This document shows positions 12,146 to 24,084 of a stretch of DNA of 64,000 nt, in pieces (the first letter of the stretch is position 1; every line of letters starts with the position of its first letter). Source of the stretch: Cryptomeria japonica (lineage: Eukaryota; Streptophyta; Pinopsida; Cupressales; Cupressaceae). Both the position numbers and the translations under genes were made by a program. The stretch spans positions 231,883,303-231,947,302 of the forward strand of contig NC_081415.1 of NCBI RefSeq assembly GCF_030272615.1, written 5' to 3'. The notes beneath the pieces are model-generated. The model made no database searches and had not been told where the DNA came from. It worked only from the letters and a program-made list of their open reading frames with translations.

Positions 12146-13145
12146 GTATCCTCATATTTTTTTTATGTTTGATTGTGATCTCATAGAACATGCTATATTT
12201 TTAATTTTCACAAGAATCTTTTCTTTCATATTTTTTCAGTAGTTTCATCTTTTTTCTATTGGGATCTAGTTAAATGACTGCCTTTCACTAGCTGTATTTA
12301 ATGTTTATTGATATTCATCGTTGGAAATCACAATTGTGAAAATAATTGTCACCTAAAGGCAGACTAGTGCCAAAATTCAAGTCTTGCATTGCACAGAGCC
12401 ACAAGAGTCAATAGATATCAATACCACAAGAAACCAGAACAAGGAAATTTCACAAAATATAGAGTTCTAGTGAATCTTTCCCATCAAAAAGGAGAAAACT
12501 TCATGCAAGTTTTTCTATGGTTACAGGACTTGACCTGCCGTTAATTATAACACACTAATACTTGAATATTATTAGGCATCTTTTCCAATTCTTGAGGGGT
12601 TCCTTTGGAATTTCATAAAAAATTAGCAGCAAAGAAAAGGATTATTGATTTCTACAAGCTTTCTTATCATTGATATTTTTTCTTTCATGGGACATTTTAT
12701 CACTTAGTGCTTAAATATTTGGAGCTCTTCTTCCACATGCAGATTATTAGCATCAAGATAACTTAACTTAGCCTTCAGAGTTTCTTTAATTGACAACTCT
12801 ATATTGTTTCAGACCCTTTCTTCTTCTATCATTTAGTGTTTGTAGACTCTTGTGTCTATCAATAAGTAGATTTTAAAAATTCATTCTCAAAGAAGGATTT
12901 TTGTTTGTAAGCATTGTACTGACTAAAATTTGAATTACAGTTCAATGCTTGGGATTGAAATTTCTATGTTTACAGATATTGCCATTCCTCATATATTGCA
13001 ATATACTGCTAATGGGATGTAATAGAAAATATTAATTATTAACCCATTAGAGATTTTTCTCCCCATTTTTGTTTTTACTTTTTGAAGAGTTATGTGAAAT
13101 GGTTATTATTGAACATGAATACATAAACTTAACCTTTTTGTCCAG

Positions 13146-13450
13146 AAAGTGAGTTGTACAGGGAGTACTTACAAATGGTTATGACTGGACCTGTTAGCAT
13201 CACATTACGACATCGTCTACGGTGTCGCATTGTACGAGATGCAGCAAAAGATGATAGAGTAGAAGAATCTATCTTGGTCTTGAATGATGTTTCTATTGAT
13301 CGTGGAATGTCATCATTTCTTACTTTTCTGGAGTGCTACTGTGATGATTCTTTTGTAACTTGTGTCCAAGGAGATGGATTAATTTTATCAACAACATCGG
13401 GAAGTACAGCTTACTCATTGGCAGCAGGGGGCTCTATGGTCCACCCTGAG
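13146..13450 (+). CDS. NADK: NAD kinase exon, catalytic domain core
   Basis: The acceptor TTTGTCCAG precedes AA, which completes the split codon. The exon then reads [52 protein letters not shown] and [10 protein letters not shown]. The segments [19 protein letters not shown] form the conserved NAD-binding part of the kinase. The pattern, with ITLRHRL and [18 protein letters not shown], fits cytosolic NADK1 better than plastid NADK2, which has a different sequence here. The exon ends in phase 0 at a GTATAC donor. The reading frame is intact. Confidence 0.95.
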
Positions 13451-14638
13451 GTATACACATCTAACTTGAGCTTTATTGCAATCAGTCATTTATTTACAAC
13501 ATATTACTTGTAAACCATAATCTTTTAATTTGTATTAATTGCCAATAAAATTTAATGAGTGATAAAATGAAGCATTTTCTGGTATTTTCTCTTTTTGGAA
13601 AATACTTTTAACTATGGCATCAGTACACTCACATCAAATGGAATCTCTTGGTACACCATTTATCATTTTGGGGATCGATCATAAACTAGAAAATTGGAAA
13701 GGCCAAGAAATCCCATGGCAAGGGTTTCCTTATCACTTAATTGAAGTGTCAGGCCAGATGGTTGGAATGACAGTTGTTACCCATTATTAGCAGTGCCTTA
13801 ATTCTGTGCTGTTTTCCTAAGATAATAGTCACCATTTTCAACTTTCTTCAATTGTCTTCTAATAGGACATTAAATCTAGAGCCTTTATGAACAATCATTG
13901 TTTTCAAGGATACATTCAATTTTATCAAATTTTTTTAGCTTCATCAGTTCAATTTCCTTGAATCCTCCTGGTTCAATTTCAACATTTATGGCAGCTTTGA
14001 AACATTCATGATTTATGTGTTAGCTTCCTAAAAGTAGCTGCTGGAACTTGTGTTTTGAATTATTGATCAACTGATTCCTTGATGGCTCAATAATTGTTTT
14101 CTTCATAGTCAATTTCATAGCTTATTGGATGAATTTTCTCAATGTTTTTGGTCTGCTGGAAGACTGTATACTTGAGATTCATTATTTTGCTGTGGACTGT
14201 TGATTTGTGAACAATATTTTTAGTGTCCTACATTCTGTGTTTTTCAATATCTATCTGATGGTAATGGCCTTTCCTTTCTTGACATCTTGTCTTAACCATG
14301 GCTTTTGGGTCAATGACTATTTTAACCAGTCGATTGGATTTATTGAATAATTAGAATGTGATTCTATCATGATGATTTCATGGTCTGTGTGACTTGCATG
14401 ACAACATATTTTATTGTGTCTGATTGGGATAATCAGGTAAAAAGTGTTTTGATTGTCTGCCTTGATGATTGTCTTGCAAGTAGAACAATATTCAATCTTT
14501 TCCTACAGATTATTTTCTTGTTTTTCTACATTTCTTTGTATTTTGGGAGTTTCTACCCTCCTTTAGTATGCATGATCTTTAGAGATGCTACCTAAGCCAT
14601 ACGCTCCAGTTCATTTTCCTTTCTTATTTTGTTGTTCA

Positions 14639-14887
14639 GGACAAATAGAAATTTATTCAGATGATGAATCTTTACTTCATGTATTTAATATTGCTAGATC
14701 TGTATCTGCATTTGCCCCACACTTCAATGTTTGCATCTAGGGCATTACCAATACTCAGATTTACGGACAAAATCATATAGAACTCCGTTTGCCGGCTGAA
14801 GCTGCCATCTCTGTTGCTCATGCTGCCCTAGCCGGTTCCGGTGAATTGTGGGGGAAGCTACTTGAAAATTTATCCCTAGACACTTAG
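14639..14887 (+). pseudogene. Exon-like fragment of an unidentified gene
   Basis: A strong pyrimidine tract and acceptor (TTTTGTTGTTCAG) is followed by one frame that reads GQIEIYSDDESLLHVFNIAR, then after one TAG at 14738 reads GITNTQIYGQNHIELRLPAE and AAISVAHAALAGSGELWGKL, and ends at TAG 14885-14887. The amino-acid composition looks like a real protein and the internal stop could be CAG to TAG. It looks like the terminal exon of a captured gene. It does not fit NADK: spliced in phase 0 from 13450 it would stop after two codons. I do not recognise the family. Confidence 0.4.
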
Positions 14888-16035
14888 CTGTTGACATAAT
14901 ATACAGTTACTAACACTATGCACAATATCTTCTAGGTTTTTTGCAGTCAAAATAAACTGATAAAACTTTTGCCTCGATTATGGTTACAAGTCTGGAAACA
15001 AATCTTCTCTTACAAGCAAGCTTTTATGAATTTTAGATTTGTAATAAGATGAAATAACTAAACTTTACCTTCTCACTGGCTAAACTCAGAAACCAGCATC
15101 TTTTATTCACAAAAGGATATGATGAATAAGTACTTCTGACACAATAACAAGAATTAAATGAGTATGCTGCATACAAAGCTACAACATAGATGGACAAATA
15201 ACATCAATACAAAGCGTGATGTAACTGTCCAATTCAATGCTTGATATATTAAACAAAGAGATCGCAACACATGGAAATAGAATAAATATCAATAATTTCA
15301 GCATCATAAGTGTGACATCAACCATCATTTATTATTAATTTATCCCAAAATGTCTTTAAAGCAAAACATAAAAAAATGTTTAAAAAAATGGGGGAATGAA
15401 AGAACTTAAAATTAAAAGTTAATCTGAAAAAGGCTTAAATAAAAGCTGACTAAATCAACCTAAAAACACATCATCTGACATCTTGTCTGGAAATAGGACC
15501 TTCAATAAAAGTGACAGCTTAAAATAGCTAGTCTAGTAAATGGATCCTCTCAGTGATTTGAACAGAGCTCCTTCATTCCAACTGTGACAGATCTTCAGAA
15601 GATACCTGAAATGCTAACCATTCATCCTTTGCTTGATGGCAACATCCAAATGATGACCTTGAAGTGCTTTGAAAGAAGAGTGAAAGAAACAATAACTTCT
15701 TTGTGTTGCTCTCTAAACCCGATTTACATTAAACCCTACTTGGTGTTAGAAAAATCTTGGAATTTAAGAAATATCAAGTGTCACTGATGCCACAAGTGAA
15801 TACATTTTGTTGGGATGGACAATATGCTTTCAAAAGCATAGAAGATTTTTGGCAAAATGCTATTAATGACCATAAATGATTGAGGACAGCTGATGCTGAA
15901 GCCTTCGAACTGAAGTTGATGGGAAATGGAGGAAATTAATGATGTCATCTCTTTTGAAAACTATTGTAGACACTCGAAAATAGAGGCTAAAGAACAACAT
16001 TCTGATACTGAACCTATAACAAACTTAAGAATCTG
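14888..16035. other. Intronic DNA with no recognised feature
   Basis: This is AT-rich sequence without an open frame I can assign. A 67-codon frame at 15584-15787 has no recognisable domain and I regard it as chance. Confidence 0.5.
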
Positions 16036-17103
16036 CTAGAAACTTGTGCTTCAAACTCTAGCTGTCTTACACAAACTTGCAACTTGATGGAAACCATTGG
16101 GGGGCGTTTGGATACCATTCTGTATTTGTATTTTGGATGATGAAATACTGCTGTAAGCCCTAGAAAAGACATTGAAAACCTAGGGCACAAGTATGGAGGT
16201 ATTGGGTGAAAACCGTAGGCACCTAAGCATGGAGATATTGACTTAGAAATCTGGGCTTACAGAATCCTTCTGATTATAGATGATGACAAAACCCTAATAG
16301 GGCACAACCTCTAGAAACTTGTGCCTCAAATTCTAGCTGTCTTACACGAACTTGCAACTTGATAAACCATTGGGGACGTTTGGGTGCCCTCCTGATTTTG
16401 TATTTTGGACTAAGTTGCTGAATCGTGGGATTTTTCAGGCAATTCCGGGTACGAAACGTACCGGAATCAGATTCTGAAACAAATCCCCTGTGGGTTCATC
16501 CAGGATTCGTGTTTTTACATGCCGAAATGTTTCCGAAATGTTTAGTGATTCTAATTTGATCTTTTTGATGTTTCCAAAATGTTTATCTATCATGAGATTC
16601 TAGTTTGATCTTTTTGATATTTTAAACTGAATTTAAATTAGTATGTTATGTTTGCAAAATTTGAAATTTGTAATGGTTTTGTTTAGCATATGTATTCGTA
16701 TATTGCATTCTAAACTTAATTCTATTTTTTAGTTACATATATTTAGATACATACATACATACATATACACACACACACACACATAAATATATATATAATT
16801 TTTGTATGAACATACCAAAAACGTACCCAACCCCCCAAAAAATTTCTGCCATACTGACATTTCGTACCCACGTACATGTTCCCGTTCCCGTACCCGATTC
16901 GGCAACTTAGATTTTGGATGATGAAATACTGCTGTAAACCCTAGAAAAGACATTGAAAACCTAGGGCACAAGTATGGAGATATCGGGTGGAAACCCTGGG
17001 CACCTGAGCATGGAGGTATTGGCTTAGAAACCTGGGCTTACAGAATCCAAACCAAAAACTTCTGGATTATAGATGATGATAAAACCCTAATAGGTCACAA
17101 CCT
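16036..17103. repeat. Tandem duplication (about 275-bp unit), second copy carrying a MITE
   Basis: Unit one is 16036-16310. Unit two begins at 16311 with the same phrase (CTAGAAACTTGTG) and ends near 17103. Removing the 501-bp MITE and one 8-bp target copy from unit two leaves about 284 bp, matching unit one apart from small indels. Unit one therefore records the unoccupied target site. Confidence 0.85.
16410..16910. mobile_element. Non-autonomous hAT-type MITE, 501 bp
   Basis: The ends are inverted repeats: CTAAGTTGCTGAATCG at 16410 and CGATTCGGCAACTTAG ending at 16910. The 8-bp direct repeat ATTTTGGA flanks it (16402-16409 and 16911-16918), the duplication length typical of hAT. The sister unit at 16036-16310 has the same site uninterrupted. 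No coding capacity is visible. A short (ATAC)n/(AC)n microsatellite lies at about 16740-16790. Its termini resemble those of the hAT element at 46515-50092. Confidence 0.9.
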
Positions 17104-18335
17104 TTCTAAACCCTTAATAAAATCTGCAAAAATGCTTTTGAAAACCCTAAGGTTATATCAACAAAACTGCACCCAAAATCAAACCAAACATGGGTGGAAT
17201 GATTATTGGAATGTGTTTTTTTTAATCAGCAAAAACCTCGATTGAAAAGTCTTAACAAAATCCTTCAAAACCTTAAAATTCTTCCTTCAAAACCCTAGAG
17301 TTTAACACACCAAACTCATAAATGTGTGAATAGCTTTAAACACTCTCGATGGTGCCCAAGAAAAAGGTTACATAAATGGTGAACACTGAAAGGTGAAAGT
17401 GATGTGGCCACTTGTTCTTAAATTGAAAAATACTGAAAATCAGCACACACTATGTTGATAATCTTTGTCCAATGTTTCTTCTTCACTTGCCTCTTGAATG
17501 TTACAGGTTGAATGATTTTGCTGATATAAAAGAATGGGCGCTCTTTTGGAGGTTGCAAGCCAAGGCCAAGCATTTGCTTGAGGAACCCTTGCTACTTGTA
17601 GTTTGGCCATAACTTGCATAGTGTACACTTTGAGACCATTGCTAATTTTGTATTCCTCGTTTAAATTTTGGCAAATTGGAAGAAGTGACCTTCTAAAGTT
17701 ATCTCTGCCACTTTTGGTACTTAGTTATCTTATCAAAATAGTAGAAGCGACACTTTATGGTTGTTTCTGCCACTTTGCATGCATTAGACAAGTTTTGGTT
17801 CTCTTGTTTCCAAGTTTTGATTCATACCTTGTTTGATGCATTGGAAAAACACTTTCTATGCCTTAGATAAATTTTGACTATTTATCATTTCCAATCTCCA
17901 ATTTACACCTCATCTTATCAGAAGGAACCTTTTGATGGCTATGTGATAGCATTCAGTAAATCCTACAAACATGACATCCAAGAACATGGTAGCCAATGAT
18001 ATTCCATAACGATTTTTTTCCAACACTTGATCCAAATTCTTTTCCATATGGGTGCAACACTAGTTACCATATTGTAGTTAGTGCAATATACACCCCTAGG
18101 ATCTTTCACTCTATTCAAGCTTGTTTTTTTCAACATGCTCATTATGTCTTTCTAATGGCAACAGGTGACCATTAGGTTCATCATTAGAACCATCTCTTAG
18201 TCTAGACCTTGTTTTGTCTTCAAGTTTCAAGTTTAAAGCTCTATAAACAACTTTATTTGTGCTTTTGGGGACATATTTAACAGTTTTTTCTATTGAGGCA
18301 GCAATGATTTCATGCGTCACGTTTTCTTGAGTTAT
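17104..18335. other. Intronic DNA with no recognised feature
   Basis: Unique-looking AT-rich sequence. I see no coding exon, RNA gene or clear repeat. Confidence 0.45.
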
Positions 18336-21300
18336 TGTAATGTCCCCTTTTTGGGTTTGTCCTAAGTCTCGCCCTCAAAGAAAAAATTCCATTAAAATAA
18401 GAAATGTAAGATAGTTAGAGATATAACTTCACCAATTAAATGCCTTTTAACGAGTTAAATCCTGATTTAGGTGCTGCAATCATATCAGACAATATTGTAT
18501 ATGTATATATAATTCATAAATCTAATTATTACCATTAGGGTAAGTAATCACACACGAGTACAAATAGGTATAATTTTCACAAATCATTAGATAAGCCATG
18601 TTACATCTATACTCATTTTTAGTATTCATTCACATTAGGTTTGAATGAGGGAGCATGATAGGTTGGCCCAAAACAATTTTCACACTAAGCCCAAGAGTGG
18701 ACACTCACCCTCTTGGCCCCAAGTGGCAGGCACATTGGACATCCAGCATGGACGGTCTACCTAGCGGGGTGCTTGCATCTGCCTTCCCTATTCATGTCTC
18801 CTTATTCATCCTCTTATGACTGTGATTTCTCCAACAATCAACCATCATAGAGGTTGGAAAGGAAATTGCAATAGGGTGCCTGGAAATCCGCCTATCTAAG
18901 CCCAAGAGCAGACACTCACCCTCTTGGCCCCAAGTGGCAGGCACGTTGTACATCCATCATGGGGTCGTCTACTTAGATGGTGATCTCGTATCTGCTCCCT
19001 TCTTGCATTTCCTCCTCTTCTCCACATGATTGCTTGCCGGGGTGCACAACAATTATTGATTCCATTATTTTATACTACTAGAACATAAGATTATTGCAGG
19101 TTATATACTTTCAGTTTGCTGTTACAATTTAGACTGATCTGTCTGGATGCTGTTTCCTTCTTTGGATTCTGATCGCTGCTCTCTTGGATGAGTGCTATTG
19201 CTCAATGGTTCAATCTATCTATTGGATTGCTAGATATTGTTTGTTCTCTTATAAGTATCGATTTTCCTTTTGAAAATGATTGCTTGATGCGCTTTTGTGG
19301 ATCAGACTGTCTTCTATTTCAGATCCTTTTCATGATCCCTTCTCCCTGTATGCAGATTATGTGTATTCTGATTTCTGATCTGATTCTCCTTCTGCTATTT
19401 CTTCTTTATTTCATCTGCTCTCGATTAAATTAATTCTCCTCCTTTCCTTTTTAACTCCTCCTTATCTTCTATATATACCTCTTTCAAGGGAGTTGATCCT
19501 TCACCAAAGTCGGCCTTATTATTTAAATTTATTTTTAACTCTCCTTATTATGGTCAGCCTTAATTATATAATGACCGCCTTTTCTTCTATATTGTTGCAT
19601 TTGACTTATAAAAACCCTAGGTCGTCTCCTTAGGGAATTAATCCAGGTCGGCCTCCTTTATTGAAATGCAATTATTTTTATTGTCTTCTTTATTGGTCGG
19701 CCCTGCTCACCTGAGTTTATGGCTGCGATTTCCCTTATTGATGGGGACATGCCAATTTGCAGGTTGAACCTTTACTTTCATTCTTTTATTTTGCATATAA
19801 TTCAGTTCTCCATGTTTGGTCTTTGATTTGTAAATTTTCCAAAATTGCACTCACTTCTAATAAGTTTCATTTCTTCTTGGGATCATCCTTGAGCTCTTTA
19901 TATGCTTTAGAGTGGCCTGGATGGAATTGCTTATAGCAATTGATCAAGGAGAATCTGGGACACTGAAGAATGCGTAACTCTATAAGCACTAACATCTCCC
20001 TTTTTTGGAACTAAAATAATCAATCAAAGATTCGTAGCTTATTTTTATTTCTAGTAGGCTAAGGGATATAATAAGGGAAATAATATTGTTTTCAGTGGGC
20101 TCAATCACTTCATTTTCAAAAGGGCAACTTAATTATTATTATAGGGCCTATGCAATATCTATAATGTGTTTTGAGTGCTTAATTCAATATGTAATTCAAA
20201 AGGTACTTTCAACTTCAAGCATTTGATGTAATTAAAAAATTATTTTTAGAATGGGAAGAGTAAATTCAAATAGAGGCCGCAAAAGGCAACTATTAAATAA
20301 AAGCATTGCTCAAAGCAAATCATCCGATTTTGTCATTTTGATTATTCCTTCCAATTTGGGGTTCAAAGTATTCAAGGATGAACACCCTTGGTGTGGGAGG
20401 CTTGCAAGATCAAAACCCTCTTGGTTTCCAAATTTCAATTTGAGGACAAAAATCCTCTCATTTGTTAGAGGTGATTCAGAATCACAATTATTCTGATTTG
20501 GTGAAGATTTGTTTGGTTTGATTTAGTATTTGCAAGAAAATTTACTGATATGATCAAGTCTCAATATTTTTTGGTGGTTTGGATGATTAAATTGGCTATT
20601 TTGTTGAGGAATTGAAGGGTTATCTACTTCTGCACATCAAATTTTCAGAGTTGTTTCAGACTATGTCTCTTAGATAGGCACTGCTAGGCAGCGAAACTTG
20701 TGTGCATCCTTGCTAGACTCCAACTGCACCTTGCACAACTGTTAAATAATACAAAAAAGGGAAGCATTTCTACTGCTGATATCTTTGATTGAATGTCACC
20801 CAATACATCCAACCCTGCACATGTGCCTTAGGCAAGCCAGTCAAGAAGAAAGGTATGCATATGCATTTGCTGGTTCAAACAAAGGCTTGGGAATCTATTT
20901 GAAAGGACTTATGTATGGTTAGCCCAGTACGAAAATGGATATGATTGTGTATGTAGTCGAAGGTAGATTCTTGAGGATGGCAATTCACATGCTTTGCAAG
21001 AAGGTAATTTCAACTTTGTAAACAACTTAATTATACTTTAGTAATGTATGTATTCACTTAGGGTTACCACCTTCCAATATCTCATTGGGGCACAAGATTC
21101 TTGAGCCATTTTTGGAAAGCTCTTTGGTGATTGATGGACAAAAAGTTGGACAAATCTGCTTCCTTCCATTTGTAGATTGATGGACAAACAATAGTCAATA
21201 GGATGATAGTGCACCTACTTTGGATGTACTATTCTAGGAAGTAACACACATGGGAGGAAAGCCTTGCTTTTGTTGAACACAGCTACAACAAAGCTCTTGA

Positions 21301-21890
21301 CAACTTTACAATACAGTCCTTTTTAGGGTTCTTGTGTTTCTAGCAACAGGTGCAAACCATTCTTCAAAACAGAAATGCTAAGTATAACCTGCGCTATGAT
21401 AAACACCTCACACCTTGTAGGTTGGTGATTAGGTTTGGCTAAATTTAGAAGTAATAAATCATAGGATCTCATTGTAAGCTTCATCCACTTCAGTATGGGC
21501 CCTACACCATCATCAAGAAAGTAGGAGAGAATGTCATTGACTTCAATTTTTCTGTCTACCTTGGCCTGTACCATATTTTCAATGTAGAGATCTTGTTGAA
21601 CTCAATCGAGATTGTGCTGCATCAGTAGAGACTGATTAGATCATTGACTCTAAAGTTAAACAAATGTGCCAACAAGAGATCCCTCTTCCAGATCATGAAA
21701 GTGGGTCATTAACTTGCAAAGGACAATGGTACACAGAAATGCAAGTTACTATAACTTTCTACATCTCATTCTATTATTGCACGCAATGGGGTTTATTGCT
21801 TCCCAAGTAGGGGTGATTGACTCAGGAGGATCTGGAGTACTGAAGAGTGCATAACTCCATCAACACTAACTCATGGATTTCATAGCTTTG
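18336..21890 (+). mobile_element. Highly decayed Ty3/gypsy element
   Basis: 18336 starts TGTAATGTCCCC, an LTR-like start similar to the chromovirus LTR. Around 21165-21300 a broken frame resembles integrase (VDGQTIVNRM, then HTWEESLAFVEHSYNKALD). Around 21480-21600 another resembles the chromovirus integrase C-terminus (YGPYTIIKKVGENVIDF, then YLGLYHIFNVEIL). A phrase near 19945-19990 (GAATCTGGGACACTGAAGAA) recurs in variant form near 21825-21885 and could mark two LTR ends. A primer-site-like remnant follows near 21891. Boundaries are uncertain. Confidence 0.5.
18685..18994. repeat. Direct repeat, two copies about 211 bp apart
   Basis: About 100 bp starting CTAAGCCCAAGAG at 18685 recurs at 18896 with around 85-90% identity, including CTCTTGGCCCCAAGTGGCAG. 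Both lie in the LTR-like stretch described above. Confidence 0.8.
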
Positions 21891-22334
21891 TTAGCATCAT
21901 AACCCTAACCAATAGAACATGTGGTGCTGTTGTGATAGCCTAATTCCTCTCCAATCTTGTGCACACATTCAGCAGCATTTCTGCTAACATATCTCTTCTG
22001 TATAGATAATTACAGCACTATTCCCAGACAATGTTGACTTAGAGAATTTTTTTTGATAGAGCCAACATTTGTTAGAGCTGCTAACAGTACTTTAAGTGCC
22101 CAGCCATTCTTTCAACCCCCTTCATGTATAATATTGTATTAGTAAGCTTCCTTCCATTAAAATAAAAATAAAACACTTAACAATTAGGGAGTCAACAAGT
22201 TAAGTGACTTGGCTAGCTTAAAAATATATATGGAGGATAGCTTATGCATTAAATACCTCCAACGACTCAAATCATATATAGAGCTATTGCATAATAAATA
22301 CTATGCTGCAATTCTCATTGAGGTGTCTTTTATA

Positions 22335-22795
22335 CACATACGCATGCATGGATGTATGGATGTATGTATGCATGCATGGATGTATGGATGTATGTATGGA
22401 TGTATGCATGTATACATGCATTCATCCATGTATGTATGTATGCATGCATGCATCCATGTATGTATGCATGTATGTATATATGTATTTATCGATGGATGGA
22501 TGCATGTACGTATATATGTATTTATGTATGGATGCATGCCCAACGTCCATCATGTATATATGTATGTTTGTATGAAATTTTATGCTTGTATGGATGTATG
22601 TATGTATGCATGCATGCATGTATTGATGTATGTATGGATGCATGTATGGTGTATGCATATATGGATGTATGTATTCATGGATTGATGTATGTATCCATGC
22701 GTGTATGGCATATGCATGTATTATCGATGCACGTATCTATGATTGTATGCATGCATGCATGTATCATGTATGTATGTGTGTGTGTCTGTACATAC
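22335..22795. repeat. Imperfect (ATGT)n/(GCATG)n microsatellite, left of composite element
   Basis: About 460 bp of degenerate ATGT/ATGC repeats, ending in TGTACATAC. It continues in the same strand sense after the composite element at 41446, which suggests one original microsatellite split by the insertion. Long Met/Cys/His-rich open frames here are repeat artefacts. Confidence 0.92.
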
Positions 22796-22965
22796 TGTTG
22801 TCCTCGATTTCAGCATGGCCAAAATCGTGAGGCAACCCTACGAAACTGGTCCATTTCGTACCTTACGACCTTCGAGAGAGCTTGATCGACTCTGTCGGTT
22901 AGCTCGTTTAGCTTCTTGCTTTTCTTTCTTAGTGTTTTCTAAGTTTTTCTAAGTTTGCAGTTTTA

Positions 22966-23967
22966 CCTGCAGTTCGGACTTTAAAGTCCGAATTGTAGGG
23001 TCTTTCTTTGTAAATTCTTGTGCACAAAGTCCGATATGTACATGTTTGGTTTTCGCTTGCAGTTCGGACTTTAAAGTCCGAACTGTAGGTAGTCTTCCCC
23101 TGTAGACCGTTTGGCCGGAGAATGCATGTCGGACTTTAAAGTATGACTTGCAAGGGTTTTTAGCCTGCATGTTGGACTTTACTGCAAGTAGGTCATTAAT
23201 GCGGCATTAATAGTTAATTGAGGGGTTTATTTAAATCACTTTTGCGTTTTATTTCTTAATTTTCACCTGTGCATTTCTCCCTCCGCGCGTCTTCTCCGTT
23301 TCTCTTGCCATCTTGTGGATTCAATCGCTCCATCATCGGATTTTTCCAAATCACTTGTATCGAAAAACGTAGGGTTTTTATTTCGGGTTTCTTTTCCTGT
23401 TTTGCATTTTATTTTCCCGATTGTTCTTCCTTTGTTTTATTTTCTTCGGGTTTTGCTTGGTGTGTCGAGAGGGCAATCAGACTTTAAACTCTGATTGCCC
23501 TCCTTGTCTTATCCTTCTCCAACTTGCATGGCGGGGTTTGAAACCCGATCTGCAGCCGATATGGAGACTTCTTCGCATATCGGACTATATGCGGGATGAT
23601 AATCTTCGCATATCGGACTTTAAAGTCCGGTGTGCGAAGAATTGAGGATTTGCTTGACATGTCGGGTTTTAAAACTTGACATGTCAATCAATGTTTTTTC
23701 CCCTTGTGAGCACATCGGACTTTGTGCTGGTTTTTCCAAATGGTTTTAACCTCGCAATATACTGTTGATCTTCCCCAGATTGCACTTCGGACTTTAAAGT
23801 TCGATGTGCTAATAAACTTACCCTGAATTAAAGTCGGGTGTCCTAATAAACTTACCCCGAATTTGCATTGCCAATCAAGATGTTTATCCTTGCACGTCGG
23901 ACTTTAAAGTCCGATGTGCAAGTGTTGTTTTCAAAAGAGCATGTTGGACTTTTTTCTCTGACTTGCT
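22966..23967. repeat. Array of short palindromes with TTTAAA centre, left arm
   Basis: About a dozen modules share the 16-bp self-complementary core CGGACTTTAAAGTCCG (for example 22975-22990, 23065-23080, 23614-23629, 23898-23913) or degraded versions (23130, 23788). Flanks differ between modules but remain self-complementary: TGCAGTT with AACTGTA, CTTCGCATAT with GTGTGCGAAG, TTGCACGT with ATGTGCAA. Two modules replace the core: GAGGGCAATCAG pairing with CTGATTGCCCTC around ACTTTAAACT (23469-23503), and TTGACATGTC pairing with GACATGTCAA (about 23652-23687). RNA hairpins or dimeric protein sites are both possible. Confidence 0.85.
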
Positions 23968-24084
23968 GTTTATGGTAGTTTTACTCCCAAGCTTGTTTTG
24001 AGTCCCGTTTTTTGATCCAATTGAGAAAAATTGATTTTGATAATGTTGATAACTAATCCTCGGTGTTGGATGTAGTCATCGCGA

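Noticed and set aside
14639-14887. Alternative last exon of NADK
   Set aside because: Spliced in phase 0 from 13450 it stops after two codons. The long frame is in another phase and does not resemble the NADK C-terminus.
22209-22885. Long Met/Cys/His-rich open frames on both strands
   Set aside because: They are translations of the (ATGT)n/(GCATG)n microsatellite. The same happens at 41411-41754.
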